Below are positions 14,191-24,489 of a stretch of DNA of 64,000 nt, piece by piece (the first letter of the stretch is position 1; every line of letters starts with the position of its first letter). The stretch comes from Pholis gunnellus (Eukaryota; Chordata; Actinopteri; Perciformes; Pholidae). Made by a program: the position numbers and the translations under genes. The notes under the pieces were generated by a model. The model saw nothing but the letters and a program-made list of their open reading frames with translations, made no database searches and had not been told where the DNA came from. Where the stretch lies: NCBI GenBank assembly GCA_910591455.2, contig OU342819.1:12312906-12376905 (forward strand), read 5' to 3'.

Positions 14191-15300
14191 TTAGTTTTTC
14201 ATACAGAACCGGAGAGCATCATGGGTAACTGTGGGTACAGAGTAAGTGATGTAACGGCTTTGTGGGCTGGTGAGATAAGGAGCAGCACTGGCTCTTGTGT
14301 AGACAGGGAATGAGGACTGAGTGCACACATTCATCCTGTTGATGGGCTGAGCAGCTCCATTAGCAGTGAGTCCGTGGTGTGTGCTGCCTCCTGCTGAGCA
14401 GATGGGGGAACTTCCAGATGAAGCTTGAAGGAGGAGAGGCTCCTCAGAGTCCCATCTGAAGCTCCTCGTTGTCCCAACTAGTCTGTGTGTGGACGGAGGC
14501 TGCTGCTCCACTCTGACCGGCACAGTGGACAGAGGAGAAGCTCTGGAGGCCCGAGCAGAGGGACTGTCTCTCTTCAGGAGGGATTCAATGGAGAAAGGAC
14601 TGCTGAACTTCACCTCACATTTGATCTGAACGTCTCTGCAGGCTGCAGGTTCAGGAGATTGGAGAGCTGAGCAGTGCTCTGATGGTCTGCTCATCTTCTC
14701 AGTTTCCACTTTGGAGGCCAACTCAGGGAAGAGCTGCAGGATTCCTTGGAAGTGACGACGCACCATCTTTGCTGTGACCTGACTGGGTTCTAGTTTCCAG
14801 TAGTTTCTTTTACTTTTCAGTGGACCAGGAACCACTGGAATCTGAAATATACAGAACAGGGTTATAGAGACAGAGGTTGTGTTTAATAAAATAATTAAAA
14901 TGTTAATTTCAAATTAACAGTTTGGGAATGAAAACGTACCTTGACAAAACATTTGTTGGTTGATAAACAAACTCTGATCCTGCGAACAGATTTTCTGTCT
15001 TCAAAGATTAATGGTGTTAATGGTGTCAGTCTGTCCATCAGCTGAAAAACATCAGGTGGAAATTGAGTTTTTGAAATCACCATCTGTGTTTCATAGCACA
15101 GTATTCTTGAACATTCATTGTAAAACGTCTGGACTCTTTCTCACCTGACTAAAAGTGAGCATCTTGCCTGGAGCACCTTGGAGGATGACAGCGATCTTAG
15201 CCAGGGAGGTGGTGCTCCTCCTGAACAGATCTGCCTGAGAGCTGCTGACTGGAACAAAGAGAGGCCGCTGAGCTCCAAACTTCTCAGTCATTTTCTGCAT
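14191..15300 (-). CDS. Divergent forkhead/winged-helix protein, copy A
   Basis: Three exons on the minus strand: 15145-15300, 14940-15041 and 14191-14841, giving 302 residues. All junctions have AG/GT and stay in frame. The forkhead signature spans about residues 29-105: SLAKIAV..LQ, then P.KMLTFSQ, then IR.CLSTNKCFVK, then NYWKLEP. The family normally binds DNA in the nucleus. The recognition-helix segment reads SVRRIRVCLS, so this copy has lost the two Asn seen in the others and is one residue shorter than B or D. An eh1-like FSIESLL follows in exon 3. The C-terminus (RFCMKN) differs from the other copies because homology breaks in the last codons. I chose the MQK start because it is shared by copies C and D (MPK in B). 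An ATG at 15354 would add 18 residues. This is the most diverged copy. FoxH1-like is possible but not shown. Confidence 0.82.
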
Positions 15301-15376
15301 CTTGTTTGTTGAAGAATCAGAGGAGTCAGGTCCCACACAGAGTAATGTGATCATGACCTCAGTGAGAGCACTTGAG

Positions 15377-15395
15377 GACCTGAAGTGGTCAGGTC
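15377..15395 (-). promoter_or_regulatory. Conserved upstream palindrome of copy A
   Basis: GACCTGA and TCAGGTC face each other across five bases. The same 19-base inverted repeat lies at a similar distance upstream of the ATG in all four copies. Confidence 0.5.
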
Positions 15396-17508
15396 TGGAT
15401 ACAAGTCCTGAGAATCAAAAAACACAGGACATAATGTTTGTCTACAACAATAAGACATTAAAAGGGTGTGCACTGCAGGTTAATGAAGACCTTTTGATAA
15501 GATGAGCGGTTACTGCTGGAGGTGGAGCCAGTAATCACGGTAACATCCATTTTTAAATAGGCCATCAGCATGTATATGGGTGTTCTGAAAGCCTGAGCTG
15601 CCTCTTTGCTCATTAGCAGTTAAATTGTCTGACTTTATATCTAAACTTCAAATAAGGTAATAGAAGTCTAACATTGCATACACACTATTTGAAACATCTA
15701 TCAGGAGATAATATACTAAAATATACATTTAATATATTAATGTTTTGTCCAAAGCAGTGAGGAAATTAAGGAACAATTGAAGCCACTTTAAATCTACAAA
15801 CTACTACAAATATACAGCATTGTCAACTTTTAAAGAAATTATCTAAACAAATTCTAAAAACACATTTTAAATGATTAACATTGATAACTTCTCAGCTTTA
15901 GATGGTATTGTAGTAGTTAACGTTTGAATAAACTTAAAAGTGAACTCACACAAATGTTTTTGGTAAGATGTGCAGCACTCACATTGACGTTGTTTGCAGT
16001 GGAGCAACAGGCAAACTTTAGCTGATTGATTGTCAACTATCTGCAGGTGTGCGTTATTCCGTGTCTGCGATGCTGTGGCGCTTTTTAAACACCAGTAATT
16101 AGAACATAAACTTGAAACTACAAGGTTCCATCTCACATTTGGTCTTAAATCGCTATAAGAGGCAACATAAAGGTGCATTTGTTCAGCCTTTCAAAGGCTG
16201 ATAATCCACAACACGCAGCTGAATGACACCGACATTATGAGCAATCTAATCACATTCCAGCAGTTTGCACATCCCTCATCGCTGCTTCAAAGTAAACCTA
16301 TTGCCCTTTGTCCCACATAATGACACAGGTAATTTACATCAGTGATCCCCATTCAGATGCATCAACACATTAGCCGAGCTGAAAGGTCTAAAAGCAAGTT
16401 TAGAGGTGGGCTCTGATGGAGGGCGGAGTCTGCAGGTTTCCATATTGACCAATTACAAGACCAGCTGATTTCACTTGTCTTTGATTGAAACTGTGTTACT
16501 CAGCTGCTTTGGGTTCTGGATTACATTGCTGAACCTAGTGGGTTTTTTTGTTTAGTAAAAATAGCAACATTAGACTGTGTAAGAAGCCAATAAAGAATGA
16601 CCTAAACCAGCACCTACAGTCTAAACTTCATTGGACCCCCAGATTAATCAAAAACGGTCACGATTTTGGAATATATGTGTTTTCTCTGCAAATTCTTGGA
16701 GTGCATTACATCTTTAAAAATCTACTTTAAAATCTACCTGCTGGGCCTTTCTCGTAATCATATACAAGCGCTCTTTGGATGCTTCAGGGGTACCGTGCTT
16801 GATTAATAATGTGAAGGCCTCAATGCATGGGTGGAATAGTGTCTCCTTTAACATAATTATCCAATGCACACTGTGAGGTTTGTGCAAAGTTAAAATGCCT
16901 TTATTGTACATGGCAAAATGTATTTAAAATCACCAACAAAGGTTAGCTTAGCATTAGCTTACACACCTTTACTGTGTTACACTAATCAGAAGAGTGGGAC
17001 GGTGGTTATCTATCATTGAGCAAGCCTATTGGTCCAAACTAGGAAGTGAAACATCATCAAATACAGAGGGGAAAAAAGATTTTATACGTTAAAGAATGAG
17101 AGAATGGGAGTGAGACCTTTTTCACAACAAGTTGACTGGCAACAACCTCCTCAAGATGAGTACAGCTCTGACTGACCAGGACTCTGTAACTGAATCAAAA
17201 TCATCACTTTGATGGTTTGAATATCAGTAAATTACACCTTTTTACACCGATTAAATGTTTTCTGTTTGAAGAAACTGCAATTATAGATTATATGATAAAC
17301 TTATATAAACTTTGTGTTATTTCATTTCTTTAGTGAGTAATTCACATTGTGAACAAAGTGCATGCTGATGAACGTAAAGAAATATACTTTTTTTGTGACC
17401 ACTGGCTCCACCTCCAGCTGTAACGGCTCATCTGCTTATCAAAAGGTCCCCATTAAGCTGCAGTGCACACCCTCTAATGTCTTATTGTCCCAAGAGGACT
17501 TATAACCA

Positions 17509-17527
17509 GACCTGACCACTTCAGGTC
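17509..17527 (+). promoter_or_regulatory. Conserved upstream palindrome and TATA-like site of copy B
   Basis: The inverted repeat GACCTGA-N5-TCAGGTC lies about 80-95 bases before the ATG. CTTATAACC sits just upstream (17499-17507) and could serve as a weak TATA element. C and D have CTTATATCC at that place and A has CTTGTATCC. Confidence 0.5.
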
Positions 17528-17603
17528 CACTAGTGCTCTACCTGAAGCCGTGATCACACTACTCTGTGTGTGACCTGACTCCTCTGATTCTTCAACAAAC
17601 AAG

Positions 17604-18715
17604 ATGCCGAAAATGACTGAGAAGTTTGGAGCTCAGCGGCCTCTCCTTGTTCCAGTCAGCAGCTCTCAGGCAGATCTGTTCAGGAGGAGCACCACCTCCC
17701 TGGCTAAGATCGCTGTCGTCCTCCAAGGCGCTCCAGGCAAGATGCTCACTTTTAGTCAGGTAAGAAAGAGTCCAGACGTTTTACAATGAATGTTTAAGAA
17801 TACTGTGCTATGAAACACAGATGGTGATTTCAAAAACTTAATTTCCACCTGATGTTTTTCAGCTGATGGACAGACTGACACCATTAACACCATTAATCTC
17901 CGAAGACAGAAAATCTGTTGAGAACAACATCAGAGTTTGTTTATCAACCAACAAATGTTTTGTCAAGGTAAGTTTTCATTCCCAAACTGTTGATATTTCA
18001 AATTAACATTTATATTATTTTATTAAACAACTTAACTTCTGTCTCTATAACCCTGTTCTGTATATTTCAGATTCCAGTGGTTCCTGGTTCACTGGACAGT
18101 AAGAGAAACTACTGGAAACTAGAACCCAGTCAGGTCACAGCAAAGATGGTGCGTCGTCACTTCAAAGGAATCCTGCAGCTCTTCCCTGAGTTGGCCTCCA
18201 AAGTGGAAACGGAGAACACGAGCAGACCATCGGAGCACTGCTCATCTCTCCAATCTCCTGAACCTGCAGCCTGCAGAGACGTTCAGATCAAATGTGAGGT
18301 GAAGTTCAGCAGTCCTTTCTCCATTGAATCCCTCCTGAAGAGAGACAGTCCCTCTGCTCGGGCCTCCAGAGCTTCTCCTCTGTCCACTGTGCCGGTCAGA
18401 GTGGAGCAGCAGCCTCCGTCCACACACAGACTAGTTGGGACAACGAGGAGCTTCAGATGGGACTCTGAGGAGCCTCTCCTCCTTCAAGCTTCATCTGGAA
18501 GTTCCCTCATCTGCTCAGCAGGAGGCAGCACACACCACGGACTCACTGCTAATGGAGCTGCTCAGCCCATCAACAGGATGAATGTGTGCACTCAGTCCTC
18601 ATTCCCTGTCTACACAAGAGCCAGTGCTGCTCCTTATTTCACCAGCCCACAAAGCCGTTACATCACTTACTCTGTACCCACAGTTACCCATGATGCTCTC
18701 TGTTTCTGGCTGTAA
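17604..18715 (+). CDS. Divergent forkhead/winged-helix protein, copy B
   Basis: Exons 17604-17759, 17863-17967 and 18071-18715 join in frame to 301 residues. The forkhead core runs from about Ser29 to Pro106. Helix 1 is TSLAKIAVVLQ, followed by GKMLTFSQ. The recognition helix is SVENNIRVCLS, then TNKCFVK, and the wing-side motif is NYWKLEP. Most forkheads have RHNLS or RHSLS where this has RVCLS, so the base-contacting His is replaced by Val. FSIESLL at 170-176 resembles an eh1 co-repressor motif. The rest of exon 3 is Ser/Pro-rich and probably disordered. Two introns cut the domain, after TFSQ and after CFVK. AATAAA lies at 18760-18765. The start is MPKMTEKF. I cannot name the orthologue; a FoxH1-like origin is inference. 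Confidence 0.85.
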
Positions 18716-18745
18716 AGTCTTTGGTACCTGACATACCAGCTTTCT

Positions 18746-20079
18746 GCTGCACTTTTTTTAATAAAATGTAAAAAAAAGAAATTGTGTTGTTGTTTTTGCC
18801 CCATTTGGTGTGCAATGTAACATGCAAACAAACCGAAACTTAATTAAAACACTAAGAGACGCAAATGAATCATTCACTACCAAGGAAAACAACAATAAAA
18901 TGCAGTCACAAATGAAAATGTTCTTTGTCTTCAACGGGTGTAAAAAACATTATGAATTCTAGATGGAAAATCTAAAGAATTGTATTATCGAGCAACCGTC
19001 CAGACAGTTCTTTGGTAAATATTGCAGAGAAGCTGTTTGACAAATGAGACGATACCTTTCCTGTTATTAGAAACACTTGGCAAGCAGTTTTTTTTATCAC
19101 TGGTCACATTTGCACAATTTTAAAGGCTGAATCGGTTAAAACAAAATAATTGGTACATTTAATACAACACAAAAGAAACACTATAGCAAGTATTGTTATA
19201 TGCCTTTATTTGTGTCCAAAACTGTACACATCCAGAAGGCCAAAGCAAGCATTTCAGACTGAACAGAACGTCAAAGTGGAAATGTTTGCACTACATTCCA
19301 GTTCACTTTTTGTTCAAGGAAACTTAATACATATTTAGTGGATGCAAAACCAGTTTGTCCCCCCACAAAGAAATTACCATCAGAGGCATCAACTGTAATA
19401 AGGTGAAAAACACTGGAATGTGGGTGATTCCGACAAGAACAATGCTGCTTTTAAATTGAAAGCTTATGGCATCATTTGAGTGATTTTCACCTCATCTGAG
19501 CTCCACTGTGTTATTCAGTGTGGTGACCACACACACAGTAAACATGTTTGACATTGTGTTGTGTGATTCATGTACTCAAATACAGGGCTTGAAAACAGTT
19601 TGGAGGTATTTGTACTTTACTTGAGCTACATTTTTAACTACTTCATACATAGACTCCATCTCAGAGGGAAATATTGGACATTTTACCCAACGACAGTTAT
19701 CTGACCACTATACTGGATACTTAACAGACGTTTTACATTAAACAGCTTGTGATCGGTTTGTGGGAGATGGTGCATTCTTATTTTCTTCTAGCTTCTTTAT
19801 TCTCTAAATACAAATTGACCAAACAGTCACAGGCTGTGGTGAAGACAGGAAATGTGTCATTTCAGAACAGAAAGCCCAAGTCTGTCAAAATAACATTTAC
19901 TTTATATTTTAGGACCTTCGTGACAGTTTACTGTGTATACTGACTCACTGAGTTACTGTCACAACTTACTGGAGCATTTGAATAGAACAGAGCCATCATT
20001 GGCATGATTATTAGTAACTGCTGTGCTTTTCCACTAGACAAGTCAAAATGTGTGCTGTTAACACGGACTAATCCTCTTG
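18746..20079. other. Tail-to-tail spacer between copies B and C
   Basis: This spacer separates the two closest inverted copies. The left edge holds the poly(A) signal of B. No supported exon or strong repeat was seen. Confidence 0.6.
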
Positions 20080-20139
20080 ATGACTAATATTACTAATCAT
20101 ATTGAAAACAACAAAAAGCTTCAATTGTTTTTTTACTTT

Positions 20140-20145
20140 TTTATT
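20140..20145 (-). terminator. Poly(A) signal of copy C
   Basis: TTTATT on the plus strand is AATAAA in the gene direction, 63 bases beyond the stop codon. Copy D has AATAAA at 24423-24428, at a matching distance. Confidence 0.65.
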
Positions 20146-20207
20146 GTAAAACATGTTATAAAACAACACAGTGCTGCAGAAAGCTGGTATGTCAGGTACC
20201 AAAGACT

Positions 20208-21316
20208 TTACAGCCAGAAACAGAGAGCATCATGGGTAACTGTGGGTACAGAGTAAGTGATGTAACGGCTTTGTGGGCTGGTGAAATAAGGAGCAGCACT
20301 GGCTCTTGTGTACACAGGGAATGAGGACTGAGTGCACACATTCATCCTGTTGATGGGCTGAGCAGCTCCATTAGCAGTGGGTCCGTGGTGTGTGCTGCCT
20401 CCTGCTGAGCAGATGGGGGAACTTCCAGATGAAGCTTGAAGGAGGAGAGGCTCCTCAGAGTCCCATCTGAAGCTCCTCGTTGTCCCAACTAGTCTGTGTG
20501 TGGACGGAGGCTGCTGCTCCACTCTGACCGGCACAGTGGACAGAGGAGAAGCTCTGGAGGCCCGAGCAGAGGGACTGTCTCTCTTCAGGAGGGATTCAAT
20601 GGAGAAAGGACTGCTGAACTTCACCTCACATTTGATCTGAACGTCTCTGCAGGCTGCAGGTTCAGGAGATTGGAGAGCTGAGCATTGCTCCGATGGTCTG
20701 CTCGTGTTCTCCGTTTCCACTTTGGAGGCCAACTCAGGGAAGAGCTGCAGGATTCCTTTGAAGTGACGACGCACCATCTTTGCTGTGACCTGACTGGGTT
20801 CTAGTTTCCAGTAGTTTCTCTTACTGTCCAGTGAACCAGGAACCACTGGAATCTGAAATATACAGAACAGGGTTATAGAGACAGAAGTTAAGTTGTTTAA
20901 TAAAATAATATAAATGTTAATTTGAAATATCAACAGTTTGGGAATGAAAACTTACCTTGACAAAACATTTGTTGGTTGATAAACAAACTCTGATGTTGTT
21001 CTCAGATTTTCTGTCTTCGGAGATTAATGGTGTTAATGGTGTCAGTCTGTCCATCAGCTGAAAAACATCAGGTGGAAATTAAGTTTTTGAAATCACCATC
21101 TGTGTTTCATAGCATAGTATTCTTAAACATTCATTGTAAAACGTCTGGACTCTTTCTTACCTGACTAAAAGTGAGCATCTTGCCTGGAGCGCCTTGGAGG
21201 ACGACAGCGATCTTAGCCAGGGAGGTGGTGCTCTTCCTGAACAGATCTGCCTGAGAGCTGCTGGCTGGAACAAAGAGAGGCCGCTGAGCTCCAAACTTCT
21301 CAGTCATTTTCTGCAT
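20208..21316 (-). CDS. Divergent forkhead/winged-helix protein, copy C
   Basis: Exons on the minus strand are 21161-21316, 20956-21057 and 20208-20852, giving 300 residues. It is nearly identical to B and D, introns included. Exon 2 is three bases shorter than in B and D: the helix reads KSENNIRVCLS, lacking the Val before Glu, an in-frame codon loss next to the DNA-reading face. Asn73 and Asn74 equivalents are kept. In-frame stop codons lie just upstream of the MQK start, so that ATG is the start here. The eh1-like FSIESLL and the C-terminal ALCFWL are intact. It is convergent with B and divergent from D. The near-perfect frame keeping among four copies argues that they are used, not dead. 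Confidence 0.85.
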
Positions 21317-21392
21317 CTTGTTTGTTGAAGTATCAGAGGAGTCAGGTCACACACAGAGTAGTGTGATCACGGCTTCAGGTAGAGCACTAGTG

Positions 21393-21411
21393 GACCTGAA
21401 GTGGTCAGGTC
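21393..21411 (-). promoter_or_regulatory. Conserved upstream palindrome of copy C
   Basis: Same GACCTGA-N5-TCAGGTC inverted repeat as upstream of A, B and D. Confidence 0.5.
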
Positions 21412-21639
21412 TGGATATAAGTCCTCTTGGGACAATAAGACATTAGAGGGTGTGCACTGCAGCTTAATGGGGACCTTTTGTTACTTTAATGAGGTGTAAA
21501 TATTGGGGCGGGGCCAATGGACCACTGACCGAAGGTATTCAACTATGCAAGTATAATTTCTAAATGTGCAAGCAACAAAAAGTGTAATGTTGAAAGACGC
21601 TTCCAGAACGAGCACACAGCATTTGCTGGAAAGTATCAC

Positions 21640-21935
21640 GCTGGAGATGAGCGAAAAAGAGCGATTCCTCAACTGCTGCAGCAAACTCTCCTCTTCATAA
21701 GAGTTTGTTATTGTTATAACAGGTAAAATAGCAATACAATGTCAACAAGTGTCTTTATTCTTGTTCTATAATTTCATAAATACAACAAACTATAGTTGTT
21801 GTATATATATTATAACTATATATAAAACTTTATAAACTGTGACATCAAACAGCTTTTGCAGCTCCAGACGAATTTTATTTGGTGGAAAATAGGGCAAAAT
21901 GGCTCTTTGGATAGTAAAGGTTGCCGACCCCTGCC
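21640..21935. mobile_element. Degraded DNA-transposon-like fragment in the C/D spacer
   Basis: The right end carries AAATGGCTCTTTGGATAGTA and AAAGGTTGCCGACCCCTG. From memory, this phrase is typical of the termini of hAT-type repeats that appear as single-copy debris in many animal genomes. No transposase frame is left. It adjoins the left edge of the inverted segment S. Confidence 0.5.
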
Positions 21936-21939
21936 TCAA

Positions 21940-22382
21940 ATACTCATCTAAAGGGCAGACACAAAGCTTTTCCAAACTCTACAGGAGCTTTCACATTCGT
22001 TTTAAGGTAAAATATCTGGTGGGCAATTACAATAATATACCCCAGACACTGTATGAGCTTGCGTGTTTGATATTTAGCCGACACTCTGAAACAAGTGGAG
22101 ATGAAATCAAATATTCAGATTGCTACAACTCCAGTCAGTAAGGAGCAAGAGTCATGGCTACACAGCTTCAACAATATCAGTGTTTTTAATAAGAGTTGAG
22201 ACACGCTCAAGAAAAAGTTTGAAGTGGTCTATGAGAGCAACACAAGGAGGAAAAGATTAAAGTTAATTTCATGCTATAGTGGAAGTTGTGACTTGTATTG
22301 CAATAACAAGAGCAGCTTTCTTTTGAGTGAAGGGAAATTATTTTTTGCCTCAGCATTTTTAAATTAAGAGTTCTCTGGTATG

Positions 22383-22440
<58 letters not shown>

Positions 22441-22780
22441 CAGTCTTTTTCAGTTACATGTCCATAGTTGTTAAAGATTAATTATTCCATGTCCTTCAAA
22501 AGGTTTAACACAGAAACACACACAAAAAAAAACGGCTAAAGTGCAGATTCTCACAGCTTCTTTGGAAGGAATCCTTCACTGCAGGCCTTTTATGCAAAGT
22601 GTGTATTCCATGTTAATGAGGTCTTTTCACGAGTGAACGAGGTCTGCGTGCATGATAGATCTTGTCCAATGTGTCCCCCGGATGTTCAATAGTTTTGTGA
22701 TTGTAACCGTTTGTATTTGATTCATATATCTACAGATATAAATTACACTTTGTGGGCCAACCTTCATACCAGCATTCAAT
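21940..22780 (+). repeat. Inverted segment S, left copy (between C and D)
   Basis: Its reverse complement reappears at about 24490-25300. Shared phrases include ATAACAAGAGCAGCTTTC, GTCAGTAAGGAGCAAGAGTC and ACACTTTGTGGGCCAACC. S and its partner flank copy D as an inverted pair. It contains the AT run at 22385-22439. No coding content is recognised. Confidence 0.85.
22385..22439. repeat. (AT)n tract
   Basis: About 27 AT units, self-complementary and able to extrude as a cruciform. The partner segment has only about six units (24840-24854). Confidence 0.95.
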
Positions 22781-23153
22781 GAATTATAACAGCCTTAACT
22801 CCATGGATGTTCTGATGACATTGCATGAAATAGGAACAGAGTAGAATATTTCTTAAACAACTATTTTCTCTCTTTACTAAAGATAAGTCATATTAGTTTG
22901 AATGTACTGAAATAATACTAAATAATTGTGTTAATATCAGTAAAGAAGGTGGAACTTATACACAAATAAAATTATTTAGATGATAGTTAAATTGGTAGTA
23001 GTTGAATAGTTCAAAAGTAGAAATTATACTTGCATAGTTGAATACCTTCGGTCCCGCCCCAATATTTACACCTCATTAAAGTAACAAAAGGTCCCCATTA
23101 AGCTGCAGTGCACACCCTCTAATGTCTTATTGTCCCAAGAGGACTTATATCCA

Positions 23154-23172
23154 GACCTGACCACTTCAGGTC
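23154..23172 (+). promoter_or_regulatory. Conserved upstream palindrome and TATA-like site of copy D
   Basis: GACCTGA-N5-TCAGGTC, with CTTATATCC immediately upstream, about 80-110 bases before the ATG, as in the other copies. Confidence 0.5.
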
Positions 23173-23248
23173 CACTAGTGCTCTACCTGAGGTCGTGATC
23201 ACACTACTCTGTGTGGGACCTGACTCCTCTGATACTCCAACAAAGAAG

Positions 23249-24360
23249 ATGCAGAAAATGACTGAGAAGTTTGGAGCTCAGCGGCCTCTCTTTGTTCCAG
23301 CCAGCAGCTCTCAGGCAGATCTGTTCAGGAAGAGCACCACCTCCCTGGCTAAGATCGCTGTCATCCTCCAAGGCGCTCCAGGCAAGATGCTCACTTTTAG
23401 TCAGGTAAGAAAGAGTCCAGACGTTTTACAATAAATAAACAAGAATACTATGCTATGAAACACAGAAGCTGATTTCAAAAACTTAATTTCCACCTGATGT
23501 TTTTCAGCTGATGGACAGACTGACACCATTAACATCATTAATCTCCGAAGACAGAAAATCTGTTGAGAACAACATCAGAGCTTGTTTATCAACCAACAAA
23601 TGTTTTGTCAAGGTAAGTTTTCATTCCCAAACTGTTGATATTTCAAATTAACATTTGAATTATTTCATTAAACAACTTAACCTCTGTCTCTATAACCCTG
23701 TTCTGTATATTTCAGATTCCAGTGGTTCCTGGTTCACTGAACAGTAAGAGAAACTACTGGAAACTAGAACCCAGTCAGATCACAGCAAAGATGGTGCGTC
23801 GTCACTTCAAAGGAATCCTGCAGCTCTTCCCTGAGTTGGCCTCCAAAGTGGAAACGGAGAACACAAGCAGACCATCGGAGCACTGCTCAGCTCTCCAATC
23901 TCCTGAACCTGCAGCCTGCAGAGACGTTCAGATCAAATGTGAGGTGAAGTTCAGCAGTCCTTTCTCCATTGAATCCCTCCTGAAGAGAGACAGTCCCTCT
24001 GCTCGGGCCTCCAGAGCTTCTCCTCTGTCCACTGTGCCGGTCAGAGTGGAGCAGCAGCCTCCGTCCACACACAGACTAGTTGGGACAACGAGGAGCTTCA
24101 GATGGGACTCTGAGGAGCCTCTCCTCCTTCAAGCTTCATCTGGAAGTTTCCCCATCTGCTCAGCAGGAGGCAGCACACACCACGGACTCACTGCTAATGG
24201 AGTTGCTCAGCCCATCAACAGGATGAATGTGTGCACTCAGTCCTCATTCCCTGTCTACACAAGAGCCAGTGCTGCTCCTTATCTCACCAGCCCACAAAGC
24301 CGTTACATCACTTACTCTGTACCCACAGTTACCCATGATGCTCTCTGTTTCTGGCTGTAA
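23249..24360 (+). CDS. Divergent forkhead/winged-helix protein, copy D
   Basis: Exons 23249-23404, 23508-23612 and 23716-24360 give 301 residues. The domain order is as in copy B: forkhead core, eh1-like FSIESLL, then a Ser/Pro-rich tail ending ALCFWL. The recognition helix reads SVENNIRACLS, with Ala where B and C have Val and where canonical forkheads have His. Other differences are few (PSQI for PSQV, NGVAQP for NGAAQP). AATAAA is at 24423-24428. The upstream frame is open to a GTG at 23195, but the MQK start is conserved across the family. It sits between the two inverted S segments, so its orientation could in principle flip by recombination. Function is unknown. Confidence 0.85.
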
Positions 24361-24489
24361 AGTCTTTGGTACCTGACATACCAGCTTTCTGCAGCACTGT
24401 GTTGTTTTATAACATGTTTTCGAATAAAAAATAAAAAACAATTGAAGCTTTTTGTTGTTTTCAATACTATTATTAATATTAGTCATCAT

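Larger units (their letters stand above)
15301..17603. other. Head-to-head spacer between forkhead copies A and B
   Basis: The outer ~230 bases on each side (about 15301-15530 and 17400-17603) are inverted copies of one another and carry the shared promoter-like block. The middle (about 15540-17395) looks unique, AT-rich and without supported exons. Confidence 0.7.
17400..18745 (+). repeat. Inverted-repeat arm containing copy B
   Basis: This arm matches the minus strand of about 14205-15535 (copy A) and of about 20175-21480 (copy C) through promoter, exons, introns and 3' flank. Against C, intron 1 shows a single mismatch by eye. The B/C match is far closer than the A/B match. Confidence 0.85.
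20080..21565 (-). repeat. Inverted-repeat arm containing copy C
   Basis: Its reverse complement matches about 23020-24490 (copy D) from the sequence around GCATAGTTGAATACCTTCGG, through the gene, to beyond the poly(A) site (GACTAATATTACTAAT against ATTAATATTAGTC). The arm is about 1.5 kb and the spacer to D about 1.45 kb. Confidence 0.87.

Noticed and set aside
15115..15354. Longer N-terminus for forkhead copy A from the ATG at 15354
   Set aside because: Copy C has a stop codon in the equivalent stretch, D has GTG instead of ATG, and the shared start is at 15300 (MQK), so the longer form is unlikely.
18242..18427. 61-codon antisense frame present in all four forkhead copies
   Set aside because: It is the shadow of exon 3 on the opposite strand. 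It is conserved only because the exon is conserved.
21899..22141. 80-codon frame in segment S
   Set aside because: It starts inside a transposon-like remnant, and the inverted copy at 24.5-25.3 kb does not preserve an equivalent frame.
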